The notes: generated by a model not told the origin, from the letters alone. A stretch of 64,000 bases of DNA from Neurospora intermedia (GCA_037102815.1 BTPP01000004.1:310001-374000), one strand, 5' to 3'; numbered from the stretch's first letter, positions 46,201 through 60,300 are shown. Made by a program: numbers and translations.

Positions 46201-48750
46201 TATATTAATCCTTTTTAGAACCAATATCCGTTTTTCTACTACCCTTTTTACCTTTACTATATTTATAAGATTCTAATTATATCCTCCTTCCTCTTCCGCT
46301 TTTTTATTTTTTTTTTTTATTTAGACCTAAATTTCCTAAGGGTAGTAGTTTGAGCCGGTTTATTCGTACTTTTATACTCTTTAATATTTAGCTTTAACCC
46401 CGGGTAATAATTATATATAATCGATTATTCTATCCCTCTCTCCTTATATTATATTCCTAAGCCTTATTAATTTATTATAGGGGGTAAATAAATTAAATTT
46501 TTAGTATTATACTTATATAAAGAGGCGGACGGCCTTTGGGTTAGTCCTATTCTTTAAATCTTAATTAGGATAATAGAAATTGTAATCCCCAACTATAATT
46601 AAATTTCCCGCTAAGGGCCCGACCTCGAAAAATTTAAAGAGTGGCGATCTTTATTAATATTCTGGTATTTCCTACGTAAAGATAGGAGAATAAATAGAAA
46701 AGACGGTTATTAAATCCTTTAAATTTTTAAATATTATTATAGCCTAATTCTTTCCGGCTTAGAAATTTAGGTTCTTTAAATTCTATTTCTTATTTATATA
46801 TATTACCGCCCTTCCCTTCCCTATATAATCGACCCCGAAATATCTTCCGCTTCTAGGATAGTAAATATCCCTATTTAAATTTCTACTTAACTTTTAAATC
46901 GCTATAATATTATAGGTCTCTTCTTATTCGAATAAAAGTTTCCCTCTTTCGTACGATTTCCCTACGTTCTAATAGAGTATTTTTAATTAAATTATTAATT
47001 ACCCTAAAATAGGGTTCCTTTTAATCCTTCTACGGAGGATAAAAGTATTATTTCCCTAAGGGGGGCTATAATTATATAAATACTATTATTATTATACGAC
47101 TAATTCCCTCTTACGCTTTGAAAGTACGTATAGATATTTATTAAATTTTAAGGGTTTAATAATTTTAATTGGGAGGATGGGCCGACGATTTTCTTTGGCT
47201 GTTCCTTCTTTATAATTCCTTTAATATATCTTTTTAAAGTAGTAATAGTATAGGAGTTAAGGGAGGCGTCTAAGAGGATACCCTTATTTATAGTCTCTAT
47301 TATTAATTCTAATACCTTTCTAGCCGGGTTTTTATAGGGGACGAACGCCCGTAGCCTTTTAGCGTATATAATAAATATTTTCGTAATTACTTTTCGGAAA
47401 ATAGGGTACTCCTTATAATTATATATATAATAGCCCTTCTTCCTATACGGTTTATAGTAAATAAATAATTTATTATTATTAAACGGGTAATTTACTTCGC
47501 TAAAGCGATCTCCTTTGTATTTAATTTTACTATAATAGGCGTAAATATCTTTTTAACGGTAGAATCTTACTATATATCCGATTCCCTAATATTTAAAGTA
47601 TTATTAAACGTTATTCGAAATTTAGAATAATTTATATAAATATATACTACCGTCCTGGAAGAAGAGGTTATTCTAAAGGAAATATACTGCCGACGTAGTA
47701 GCGATTTCTATTAGAAGTAGGCTTTTATTCTCTCCGTCCCTTCTTTTCTATAATTGAATTCTAATAATAAATACTTCCGGGTTTTTCTCCTTTACTATAT
47801 TTAATATAATTTCCGCTATAGTATAATTATTAATATTATTCTAGGGTACGCTCCGAATTAATATACTTATAATATTTATAGTAATAAAAGTATTAGGGCT
47901 AAAAATTTCTTTAGCCTATATTTAATTATACTAATATTAATTATATATAAATTCGTTAAATATAATTATATAATTTCCGGTCGTTAATATTCTAATAGCT
48001 ATTCGGACTATTAGGCCGGTATTCTTCTTACTTAAATATATAATTAAAGTCGTTTTTATATCTTCGTTCGAACGGTTTATAAATTCGGCGGTAATTATTA
48101 TTCTTTTAATAGTAAATTACTATTTAAAATTAGAAGGGATAAATTTTTTAATAGTAGTAAATAATTATTAGAAGGTAGTACTAATTTTATTTGGGTTAGC
48201 TTTTACTATAATATCGGTTTAATATTTCGGTACTTTTTGGGCGCTTTTTTTAATTTCCTTTAGAATATCCTTCTTTAAATTATTAAAGTCCTTCTTAATA
48301 ATAAACTAATCGGTCCTAACTTTACTAACTTCGGGTTATATAGATCTACTTTTTCCGATACGTACCTTCGCGAATTCGAAAAGTAATTCTTAAGCCTAAC
48401 GATAGTCCTTAGTCGAAATAGTATTATAATCTATAGATTTATTTGCTTTAATAATAAATTTCTTTAATATTTTATTATCTTCCTCCGTTTTATCCAAAGT
48501 TTTTATAGTAAGTACGGCTTTAGGATTATTATATGTTGAGATTTCTACGAGCGGGTTGTAGACGTTACTTTCAAATTTACGAGTACCGCTATTAATAGCT
48601 ATCGGCAACGATAATACAACGCCGTCGCTACGCTCGTCGTAGGATATTGTAAGGGACGTAAACGACCCTCCTAAATCGATTGCCGTTGTTAGTTTTCGTT
48701 TTGGAGTACTCCTCGACTAGAAATTGGCGTTTCCGGTTTTAAAGCAGTTC
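43202..48750 (-). mobile_element. Tad1-like LINE, copy 2
   Basis: Same family and orientation as the copy at 30.6-37.5 kb; both ends coincide (TATATAGTTTTATTCC at the left, GGTTTTAAAGCAGTT at the right). It lacks the 1.39-kb block of copy 1, so it is about 5.55 kb long. The reverse transcriptase catalytic box is at about 44,940-44,958, again with Asn codons in place of the Asp pair. The 14-bp AAATAAAGTTAATA target duplication is exact. The part at 43.3-43.9 kb and the last 100 bases at the right keep more CA/TG than the rest. Differences from copy 1 are nearly all transitions. Confidence 0.8.
48396..48608 (-). pseudogene. ORF1 fragment of LINE copy 2
   Basis: The longest surviving frame of the LINE: 70 codons containing FESNVYNPLVEISTYNNPK and ILKKFIIKANKSIDY. 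It lies near the 5' end of the element, where Tad1-type LINEs encode ORF1, an RNA-binding nucleocapsid-like protein. The matching stretch in copy 1 (about 37.2-37.4 kb) is more interrupted. Confidence 0.6.
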
Positions 48751-48764
48751 AAATAAAGTTAATA

Positions 48765-50365
48765 GGTATTATAAGTTCTTTATTAATTTCGATAATATAG
48801 TTAACTACCTTTTTAATTATAGGAAGTTTATTTAAGGCCGACTTAGCGGATATTACTTAGGCGCAATAAAGATAGTTAAATTTATTTAGTAAACTACCGA
48901 TCTACTCGGGAAGTCTAGTATTATAATTAGAGTATTAAATAGCGAATAACGTTGCTTTCGAGGGGATATAATTAGTAAAATTAGTATTACCGTTACATTT
49001 TTTATTAAAGGTAAAGTTAAAAGCTACTTCAGTATTACGAACTAGTTTATATTATAAAAAAGAGTAATTACTAGCGAATTATCTCTTATACTCCTCCTTA
49101 TTTTCTATATATACTTTAATAATCTTCTCGATTTCTGTACGTAATTCTTAGTCGACCTTAATACTAAAATTAATATAATTTTTATTATAATTAGTAAGGG
49201 TATTAGTGAGGGTCGGATATATTTTTCCTTTATTATTACTCTTATTAATAGTAACCGAATGGGACTATATAATTCGGGTTGGAGCTTTATATACCTTTTT
49301 CGGAATTATTTTAGTAGTTAGGGTTTTAATATAAAATAGGATAGAAGCCGGTCTAACTATTAATTATAAGATTTTACAAACTTTACTAATTAATTAAATA
49401 ATCTCCCTATACTCTTAAATTTCGGAAAAGTTGAAATTACTACTCCTAACGATATAGCCGTTAGGGTAAACCGTATAGAGAGCCGGTAGGAAGTACGCCT
49501 AAAAATATTTGCTAATAATAATAAATTCTTCTATATATCCTCTTCCGAAGATAGTATTGCCGAATTTAATTACTATTATATAAATTAGGTCGAACTCTCC
49601 GTTAGAATACAATTCCTAGATTTAGGTATTATTAAAACTAATAATAGCGTTAAATACCTATTCCTATTAGGGTCTATAGCAACTATTAAGAATTAAGTCC
49701 TTAGGGAGTCCGTTTAATAAAAATATAAGTATAAGGTAAGTAAAATTACCTTCGATAAAATATAAAATTATTATATTTAAATCAATTAATTCGTTTATAT
49801 AATTAATAGTACTATATAAAATAGAGTGTAATTTATTCTCGTATAATATAAAGAGATAATTAGCGGTTAAAATTAGTATTATATATTTACTATTATCCGT
49901 CTTTTTGGGGTTGTATATTAAAACGCCCTAGGTAATATTAAAAGACTTAGGGAAGCGAATAAGTGGATTATAGGGGGTATAATTTTAATCGAAGTTATTA
50001 AATATATTAATAATATATTTATAATAAATATAATTAAAGAATTATCCGAACGGGATTACATTTATTTATTCGATAAAGTCGGTTATAAAACTAGGTAGTA
50101 TAATATATATATTATTAATTCCTAAATTAATAATCTTACTAGGAATACCGTTAATAGTGTAACGGCTAAAGTATTTTACTATATTAGCTAATATATTAAA
50201 CCGGGGGTTATATTCGAACGATTATAAAGCGAGCTACCGGTCTATAGTAAGACTACGTAGGCTGCCGTCGCGGTTAAAACTATTAATCTAATTGTTGAAG
50301 GTAGCGATTGTATTATTAATTAGCGGCGGGGATTCTATATTAATATCGGCCATTTTAATATATTA
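48765..50365 (-). pseudogene. Extra ORF-like region of the 42-59 kb gypsy fossil
   Basis: On the same strand as pol but 3' of integrase, a protein-like stretch begins at about 50,362 with MADINIESPPLINNTIATF and runs to LINE copy 2. Other legible parts are NILANIVKYFSRYTINGIP and LNGLPKDLILNSCYRP. Its length would be at least 500 codons. No zinc knuckle, protease or polymerase feature is visible and I do not recognise the family. Extra ORFs 3' of pol are uncommon in fungal Ty3/gypsy elements. It is broken by RIP at several places. Confidence 0.45.
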
Positions 50366-53300
50366 AGGTCGTAATTAACGAATATAAAATAAGGTAAATT
50401 AATAAATAATAATTAGTCTAATAAAATTATTATATAATAAGAGTTATAGTAGAATTAAACGTTATAAGGATAGGGTAGGTAATAGTAAAGTTATTAAAGT
50501 AAGAAGGAAAGAGGGTAAGAATAGTTAAATAATTTTAACTTCTTTTAAAAGTTATATATATATATTAAAATTCTTCCTCTATAAGTACCTACCTACCGGG
50601 GCTATTTACCGTATATAACCGTAGCTACCGTTACTTCTATATAATTGTATATACCTACTTAATTAAAATAGAAAATATTTTAATTGAAGCTATAAGTAGC
50701 GTATAGTATATTATCCTATATACTATTAATATTAGGCTTACCTCCGCTTAGACGTACTTTTAAATAAAATTCTAGAAATTTTAATAGAAAGTTACAAAAA
50801 ATATAACTTCCTATAGAAATACCTAACGAAAAAGAAAATAAAATACAAAATAAAGGAAAAAACTCTTAAACTTTTATAGTTTCTAGTAACCTCCCCCTCT
50901 TTTAGTAAAAAAATAGTTACTTCCTTTATTTATTTTAACAATACTTCTATAGGATTATACTACTAATATACTAAACTACCCTTCTACAATTGCTTTTAAA
51001 TAGCAATTCTAACGGATATTCTATATTAAAATCCTTTACTAACTCCTTCGAATTCCTTATAAATTCACTACGCAATTCCTATATATTATCCTTATCTTAA
51101 TACCTAATCTATTTAATTAAATACTATACATTTAATAGTCCCTAACTTTTAGCTACAAAATTTTCAACCTCCTATTCCTCTTAACCGTTAACTTTAACCA
51201 ATAATAGTAATAAAACTTTATAATTAAAAGGATCGGGACTTTATATTAGTTTATAAAGATATACTATAGAAATAATAGAATAGGTACGCTAAATATTAAG
51301 TAAATCGAACTTATAAACTAGTAGGCTAATTTTCTTAAAAATCCGATAGGGGCTTATTCTTTCTATTAATTACTTCTTCTTTAGACTTCTAAATAAATAA
51401 TAACCTTTATTTAAATATAAATAAATTTTATTACTTATATTGAACGTTATTAAAGAATATTTAGAATTATATTATTCCTTAATAGCTATTCTAACCCAAT
51501 TAATAAGTTCTATAACTTCGAATTAATATTCTTAATAGATAATAATTAAAGATTCTACTATAATAGCTTCTTAATTATTCGGTATAAATAGGTCGAAGGC
51601 CGTCCGTAGTTTAAAACTATATACTAACTTATTTAGTAATAACCTAATAATAGATTAAATAGTATTATTCAAATTATATTATAATACTACTAATATTAAC
51701 GTTTAAGGAATAATACTAATTATATATTATATACGAATAACTATTTTAGTAATCTAGTTCGTTCTTTCCGACTACCCGTCCGTCTAAGCGTAGTAGGCCA
51801 TTGAAAATAGTAAATTAATAACTAATACTTCGAAAATACTCTTCTAAATAGTAGAAATAAATTTAGAATTTCGGTTACTAATAATAACCACTAATAAACC
51901 CTAGTTATAAAGCTGTAAAATCCGAAGTAATACTTTAACCTATTCCTATATATTATAAGTAGAATAGCCAACTATTAGTAGCACCTTCTTATTAAATTTA
52001 TAAATAATAATATATATAGTATTAAATTCCGGGAAACCTTTTAAAGCCTATATAGTACCGGCCGCTTTAATTATCGGTATATTAATAACGAAATTTATAG
52101 TAACTATATAAAATAATTTTAAGAATGTTCGAATTAGTAATAATTTTTTAAAGGTCGGCTACCTATCCCGCTAATTTTAATAGTAGACTTTATAATATTT
52201 AACGTACTTATATACTATTTAGGTCTTTCTCTTTATATAGAAGTATATTAAATTATCTATTATCCTATTAATCCCAAAATAGTATTTCTTATTGTATACT
52301 AATTCTAATATTTTTTATACGTAAATTCGAGGAATATATAGCTGATATATATTTTAATAATTAATATAGTAAAATAATTTATCCTTAAATAAATAGGGGC
52401 CCGCCGGTAGATTTAGGCGCTTTCCCAATTATTGTATATAAATATACCTTAGAATATTAATTTTATTAATTAGCTAGAGAACCCTAATATATTTAGGATC
52501 CTTAAAATAAACTTCAATTAACTATTAGCGAAATTCTAATATAATAATTAGCGAAATTTAATACGTATCCGGAATAACTTTAATATATATAAATAAAAAG
52601 GTATTAAAACTATTCTAATAATTAACGTTCTATATTTCCGCGAAATTAGACTAAATATCGGCCAATTCGTTAAAAATATTATTCTTATTTATAGTTTCAA
52701 CGGTCGGTAGTTTTAATAGCGTATTTAGTACAATATTCAATAGTTTAAAAATATAGAATATATTTAAATTGAATTATAACACTTAATTAGTAATATTTAT
52801 AAACTTTAAGTTAGTTCTAATTAGATTTATCGTACGTAACGAGGTATATTTAATAATCCCGGTAGTAGAAATATAGTTAGTAATAATATTAATTTAATAT
52901 TCGTTAAATTGAATTATCTTTCGAAATTTCTGTAGGGCTTAAATAATAATTGCAATTTCTACTTCCGTAGAACCGTATTTCTTCTCGGCTAAGGACGTCA
53001 ATTTTAATAGGAAATATACTAGTTTAATTATAATTAATAGGATTTTACTTATTCTAAGAATAGATTCCCCGTCTTATAGGTATTTGAATTAAAAAATATA
53101 AATACCGTAGGCTAAATTATTAGTATTGGTTTTAATAAAAAATATATTACTTTTTATATAATAGAAAAAATATATTTAATTATATAAGTTTTCCTATATA
53201 ATACGGAAAGTTTCGTATTCTTTAGGTATCGGCTCGAATTTAACTTTAGAAATATATACCTATTATATTTACTTTATTAAACCTACTTACAAATTACCCG

Positions 53301-56300
53301 ATTCGTATACTCGCTTTAATAATTTAATCTTTCTTTAATTAAGTAGTTCTTTTTTAATAGCGAACTATAATATACTTTAATATAATTACTTAATTATATT
53401 AAAGTAGGTTTTAAAACTATTAAATATATTAAGAAAAATTAATTTTTAAAAAGCTTTAATATAATCTTCTATACGTTTATAACCTTCTCTATCGATAATA
53501 CTATTTAATAATTATACCGAAGGATACCCTACGAAAGATTTATTAGTACTAATATAAATATAATATTTATTAAGGAAATCTATAATAATAGTTAAGTAAG
53601 CGAAGTATTCTTCCTAAATATTATTAAAAATAATAATATTATTAATATAAATACGTATAAAGGAGTGGTATTCGAAGAATAGTCTATCTATAAATCTTTA
53701 CGCAAATATTAGAGAATTTTTAAAACCTATTAATATAATATTAGATTATTTAAAACCTTGCGGGCTAATAACTACTATATAATTATAATATTTAATAAAA
53801 ATAGGCAATTGGTAGAAGAATCCGGCGGTATTAAAAATCGAGAAGAATTTCTTACTAATTATAACGTTAATAATATTTTTTTAGTCGGGTAAGGAATATA
53901 TATTAAATATAGTAATACTATTGAGCGGGCAAAGATTAATTATAGTACGCCCTTTATCGATTCTATTAATTTTTTTCTAAATAATAAATACTAAGTAAAT
54001 AATAGGAGTTAATTATAATATAAATAATATTTTACCCTAGGTATATATTTTATTATATTCCTTATTAAGAAATTTATAATCCTTAATACCTAAAGAATAA
54101 AATTTAACGATCTTTCGCTAATTCTACTATCCTTTAACTAAATTAATACGTATTTTATCTTCTTCTTTTATTAATATAATCCTTCTATTTCTAAAAATAT
54201 CAACGTACTTATTTAGGAGGCTTTTAATTTACTTTAAGAATTTAGGATTTATATTATAAATATTAATACCTACTTCGGAAAGAATAGTTTTAATATTGAT
54301 AGGTTTAATAATTCTATAGGAAAGTACTTTAAAAGTACTTTTTTTAATAACCTCTTCCTTTTCATCCTTAGCGGCCCTATTAATAAATATAGTATATTAT
54401 TTTTAAATAAGTCCGGCTTATATTTTAGGGACGAAAAAAGCTATATCCGAAGCGTTAATTAGTATAGTAATTTTACTAACCTTATACAATAATCGTATAA
54501 TTATACCTATCCGAATTCCTCTAAGAATAAATATTAGCTCTTCGAATTAGTTTAAATATAGTATAATTTTGCGAATCTTATTATTTATAGTAGCGTCCAA
54601 TAAATAAGGATATTGCGCGTAAAAGTTATAAATAGGACGTTTACTTAAACTATACTAATTATTAAATTAAACGCTATACTTTACTAAAATAATTCCTAAT
54701 TACCTTCCTAATAATAGAGTATTAAATTTAGCGAAGATTTTGGTAATAAGAATGTCCTCCCCCCCTTTAATTCTTTTAAAATAGACTTTACCTTAAATTT
54801 TTATATTAAAAACCGATCTAAAAGAATATAGAGTAGTATTGAAGTCTAACTTTATATTATAGTAGCGAAGGAAATCTATTCCTAGTAGTATATTCGGGCC
54901 TAATTTATTAATAATTAAAGTAGATATTTGGAAGTACTTATTAACTTTAATACTATTAACCTTTCCTTCTATATAAAAATTAAACTCTATAACTATATCG
55001 ATAATAATCTTCGAATTAATACTCTTTATAATACTAGGTAATACTACTTTATATCTTATATTTAATAAAAATTCTTTAATAAATACTTTATTTACTATTA
55101 TTAATAAATACTCCGAATTAAAATATACGGTAATAACGAGTATATTAGAACTAGATTTAATATTAACCTATAAATATAATATAACTTTTTATAAATTTAT
55201 TTCTTTATTTCTAAGAATAATATCCGGAATTACCTTAATAGTTTATCCTTTAGTAAAAGTAAATAATATATATTAGCTTTTATATTATACTTTTAATAAA
55301 TTGGGCTTCCGTCCGTCTATTAATGTTAGTAAGTTTATTTAAACGTCCGCTTTCTTTAACGTTCGGACTTAATTAAGCGGCTTCTAATTACTCTTAGTAA
55401 AAGTTATTTAATTATTAAACGAAGGATTGGACGACCTATAAAATATTTAAGCCTTTTCTAAATATTTAGGAATTATTGCAAATTTGGCATTGGATAATAA
55501 ATTTAATAATAGGGGTCGTATAGGCCTATCGGAGTTGGTACTTCTAATAGGAACCGTATTAAAAATAACCGCCGGTTCGTTAATTATTACGTACGAAAAA
55601 ATATAAAATAATAAGATACTAGGAAATAAAAGTCTATTAGGGGCTAAATAGCCGGTAAAATAAGTAGAAGGTTTATTATTATATTCAACCTCGGAAATAT
55701 CTACCGTAAATTCTTCTACCTCTTTTTTAAAGTCCCTAATAAAATAGTAACCTTTATTCTATAGGTAGTAAACTTTATTATTTATATTAGAATCGTCTAT
55801 AAAAACTATTATAGCGGAGGTATAAATATAATAGCCGTCCTATAAAACCTAACGGCGTTTAAATCTTTTACTCTAATAATATTAGCGGCTATTATTATTA
55901 TCTAACCGGCCTATATTATACTTATTAAATTTATTACTAAAGTTTCTAAATCCTTTATTAAAATAAAATTTCCCGCCTATTTTACTACTAAACTTATTAT
56001 TATAAGAAGAGAAGTTCTTTTAGAAAGGTTTACTACTATTATAATTTCCCTAAAAGTTAATATAAATATTAGAATTATTATCCTTATTATTAGAGCTGTT
56101 AATAATATAATAAATTAATTATCCGTTCTTTAACGATTCGAAAAGTTAATAGTATATTAATTTAGCCTTCTACTCGATTTTACTAATATAATTACTAAAA
56201 TAAACATTCTATTCTAAAGGAACGTATACGGTTTATATTATTAAGTATAGACTATTTTATAGGTAAATATAAAATTGAAAGTCTAATATATCTCTCTAAA

Positions 56301-58617
56301 AATAGGTATATTAAAATAATTGAATTAAATAGTTATAAAGTAATAATACATCGGTTTTATATAATTCTACAGTAAATTTATTTGTATTTAACTATTTTTA
56401 CACTTTATACGGCTTAATTCCGAAAATAATGCCAAACGTATTAAGAGTTTTATTAAAGCTACCGCGAAGATTATTACGTTTATTTTCGGAAAGTATAAAG
56501 CTCTACTAACGTAAGGCGGTACTACAAAATAATTAATTAAAATTATTAGTAATAATCTAATATCTCTTTAAGTAATCCTTCAAATACCTTTTAATTATAT
56601 TACTGAATCTGTAAAAGGTAGTATAAACGTTAATTTTACTATCCTAATAGATACCTTTCTTTATCTTATTAAATTTAGCATTAGGGAAGTATATTCCGAT
56701 ATCTAAAACTTTAAAGGGTTCTTCCTTAACCGATTAATAAATACCTATATTAGCCTTTAAAATAGAATTAGTAAGGATTTAATTCCAATTTTCTAACTCT
56801 TCAATACGATTATAAAGATTTTTAAATATTTTGCAAAGCGCTAAATTATTTATTATTATACTATCGCTATTAATTTCGACTAATAGAATAGAAGTATTAG
56901 AATTAATATTGAAGCGTATAATTTAGGGATTACTAGTAGAATAAATGTACTAGCGGAAAATTAAACGTATAGAAAGTATAGGAGCCTTTAGAATAGCCGA
57001 AGGAAAATAACTACTATTATTTAGAACTATTAGCGGTAGTCCTTACTATTCTATTTACTTTTTACTTACTAAAGCCCAATTTATTAATTCTTTAAAATTT
57101 ATTTATAGAACTTAACCGGAGATATTACGGCCGATAGTTAAAATTAGTATATATTTGCAAAGGTAAATAGGAAATTAATTAACGTTTTCGAATAGAGGTT
57201 ACTAATTAATATAATTAATACGAAGATTTTTTATTTAATTAATTAAATTAATAATATTATATAAGTCCCTAGCGCTTATTATAGCCGTTTCGCCGGTAGG
57301 ATTAATAAGACCGCTAAAGCGCTAATTATAATAAATAGTAGGATTCTTATAAAGTTAAGAAGTATTATACTTAATAGTAGCGGGTATTAGAAGATTAAAA
57401 CCGGGTTTTATATTATTTTAAACTAAGTATATAGTATTATAAACCGGTTGGGTAAAATAAAGTAAATAATTTAAAGATTTACCTCCGGTCTTTATATTAT
57501 ATTAGGTAAAGTATATAGTATCTTAACTTAAATTAATAAAGTATATAGGAAAATAATTAGTAAGAACCGTTCTTAAATATTATTTTATTTACTCCTACTA
57601 CTACTTCTATACTAAATATAAAAGAGTTTTAGCTTATACGAAATTTCCAAAATATTTTATAGTAGGATTAGCGGCCAATTATTAAATAATATTAATAATA
57701 ATTTTAATAACCGAATTTACTTATAAAACTATTAACTCTATAGGCGAAAAAGGTCGTTAAATCGGACCTAGTTAAATATATTATTTAATAAACGTAGACG
57801 GTAAAGAAGGCAATATAGGAACTTACACTAAATTAATAAGGGTTAATATATTAATTATTTTAATAGTATTTAAAAAGTTTACTAGAGAAGAGTAAACGCT
57901 TATATTACCGGTATTAAGGGGAATAAGCATTTAAATAGTAATATTAATAGTAGTATTATTCGTTTTAATTTAAGCTATAAACTATTTCTAATTCTTCTTT
58001 TACAATTATAATAATACTCCTTCTTTAATTATAAAGAATTAAATTTAATATATTAGAATAGGATAATTAGTAATTAATTAGCAATATTTGTATAGGACTT
58101 ATTAAACTTCGCAGTCTATTACATTTAAATTAACAATCTATCTTCTATTATAAATATCGTTACTAGTATTAATAGTCCAATTAAATTTAATTTCGATATA
58201 ACTAGTTTCTCTATTTAAATATAATTGTACTACCTTAATAAATAATTCGGCGGCTAAAGGTTAAAGTCTTTCTTTATAGTAAAATTGCAGTTTATAAGTA
58301 GCAAACTTAATAATCTAATATACTTTATATATTAAACTTTCCTCCTAAAGGTTAAAAGCTACTTAGGGGTTTATTTAATCGGTTTTTAATATTATTTAAT
58401 CTAACCTCTAAACTTAAATAAGTGGTAATAAAGTAGTAAAAAAAGGGGATTCCGAGGAGTAAAAGTATAAGTACTTAGTCTAAAAGGGCAAAAATTTGAA
58501 TAATAATTGAAAAATCTAATAAATCGTTATTAAATCTTAACGTATCTCCTCCCTCGACGAAAGGAAGAGACGTAAAGAATAATAAGGTTAATTTAGAACT
58601 AAATTATAGACACTACT

Positions 58618-58956
58618 TATTACGCAATAATATACTTTATAAATAATAATAATAGAAAATAATAGAGTAAATGATTAGTTATTAGATAGAGTAATAGTAT
58701 ATAATAATTAACGATAATCTTATTAAAAGAAACTAAAGACAAAACCTATCGCGAGCCTCAACCTAGGACTTCGCATACGACTTTACTAAGTGTAAGTAAG
58801 ATAGATATAAGGTTAGTATAATATAAATTAATAATCCGTTAACCTTAATAGAGGTTAACGGGACGAGCACTCTTATATAACAGACTATACGTTCTAACGA
58901 GCCGCTGCTATAACAAGATAGAGCATCTAGGTATCTACCAAGAATGCCCTATAACA
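58618..58956 (-). repeat. 5' LTR (right) of the 42-59 kb gypsy fossil
   Basis: 339 bp, partner of 42,147-42,485. Its left (inner) half is heavily RIP-mutated, while its right (outer) half retains words such as ACGAGCCGCTGCTATAACAAG. The 5-bp duplication ATTCT follows at 58,957. Confidence 0.85.
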
Positions 58957-58961
58957 ATTCT

Positions 58962-60250
58962 ATTAAATATTAAAAAACCTAAAGGAAAGGGTTATTCTAA
59001 TTAATACCGGTACTAGATTAATTCTTCTGAAAAATTTAGATAAATTTTATTACGAACCTCCCGTTAGTTAGAGGGAATATTTGCCTATTTATTATTAAAG
59101 ACCGCTTTAGTAAGAACGTTATATTAGAATTAATATTATTAATAAACGCTAAAGTTTATACCGAAAAGTTTATAAACTATTTTATAAGGTATTATAAGTA
59201 ATTATAATTTATAATTAATAACCGGGGTTCTAATTAGACCGGGCGGTTCTAGAATAGACTTTATAAATTATTCGGAATTAAATAACTTCTTAATACCGCC
59301 TATTACCCCTAAACCGACGGCGGCCTAGAATAAATAAATTAAAAGGTATAAACTTTTTTAAGGGCGTATATTAATTAAGTATAAAATAATTAGTATAAAT
59401 AATACTCGCTAGTATAATTAGTAATTAATAGCCGTATTAATATTTTAATCGGTATATTTCCCTTCTTTACTATTTACGGATTTAACTTAGAATTGGTAGT
59501 CCTAATAATTTCTAAAGCTATTAAAGATTCTAAAACCCCGGCCGACGTCCGGGCCCGGCAATTTATTGAAAAATTACTATAAATTATAGATTTATATTAA
59601 ATTATAATAATTATAGCGGTTTAAAAGTAAAAGAAATTTATTAATTATACCCGTTAGTTAATAGAAAGGTTCTAAGTAAATAATAAAATATAATTCAATT
59701 TTAAGAATTACGCTTTACTAAAACCTAAGAAGAAATTAGACTAATTATACGCTAAGTATATTATTTTAAAGGTATTCTTACTACTAATTATAGAACTCTT
59801 TAAATTCCTAAATCATATTTATAATATCTTTTATATTAATTTCCTCTAATAAACTATTAGAGACCCTTTACCCGGCTAAATCCTCGTTGATAAATAACCG
59901 CTGCTGGTAATTATAAATAGAAAAAAGGAATATTATATAGAGGAGATCCTATATATTAGAAGAACCTTAAATAATAAAATAGTGCTAGTAAAATAGAAAG
60001 GCTATTATAAACCCTTATAGTACCTGCTTAAAGACTTCTAAAATACCGAAGCGTTTAAACTCTTTGAAAGATAGTACGGGGACGCTCGAATTAATAATGG
60101 ACCTATAGATTAATTTACGAAAGAAAAAGTATTAAGGAAAGTATTAATAGAATAAAAAAAGTAAGTAAAATTAGTACTTAAAAGTAAAAAGTGCGGCCGC
60201 CTACTTAAAATACCGCCGCTGATAGCCTACTATATTTAAAAGTCTTTAAT
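58962..60250 (+). pseudogene. Integrase and chromodomain part of the chromovirus fossil
   Basis: The integrase of the element that starts at 37,849 resumes here. Legible landmarks include KTALVRTLY (about 59,100), LITGVLIRPGGSRIDF (about 59,216-59,262) and PPITPKPTAA (about 59,300), placed as in Ty3/gypsy integrase cores. At about 59.94-60.10 kb a chromodomain-like segment reads KGYYKPL and LLKDFQNTEAFKLFER. It is interrupted many times. Confidence 0.65.
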
Positions 60251-60300
60251 ACCCAATACTACCTTAGTATCCGATTTAATTACTATATTTAAAGATAATA

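Larger units (their letters stand above)
42147..58956 (-). mobile_element. Ty3/gypsy LTR retrotransposon fossil inserted in the chromovirus
   Basis: It is bounded by two 339-bp LTRs and by the 5-bp duplication ATTCT (42,142-42,146 and 58,957-58,961). On the minus strand the parts run from right to left: gag-like (about 58-56 kb) with a zinc-knuckle-like end near 55.9 kb, protease-like near 54.9 kb, reverse transcriptase about 54.1-53.4 kb, RNase H about 53-52.5 kb, integrase about 52.2-51.3 kb. Protease-RT-RNase H-integrase order defines Ty3/gypsy. A purine tract AAGGAGGAAA next to the left LTR confirms the orientation. An extra ORF-like region lies 3' of pol, and LINE copy 2 sits within that 3' part. 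It is complete in layout, with many RIP breaks. Confidence 0.8.
37849..60300 (+). mobile_element. Ty3/gypsy chromovirus fossil, split by a second LTR element
   Basis: Parts in order on the plus strand: LTR, gag-like region (about 38.2-39.45 kb, ending in a zinc-knuckle-like stretch near 39.36-39.42 kb), protease region (about 39.7-40.0), reverse transcriptase (about 40.25-41.1), RNase H (about 41.2-41.6) and the start of integrase (to 42,141). An inserted element occupies 42,147-58,956. Integrase then resumes at 58,962, followed by a chromodomain-like segment at about 59.94-60.10 kb. Chromodomains direct such elements to heterochromatin. It is heavily broken by RIP, with many interruptions in every domain. 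The 3' LTR was not found; the right limit is approximate. Confidence 0.7.
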
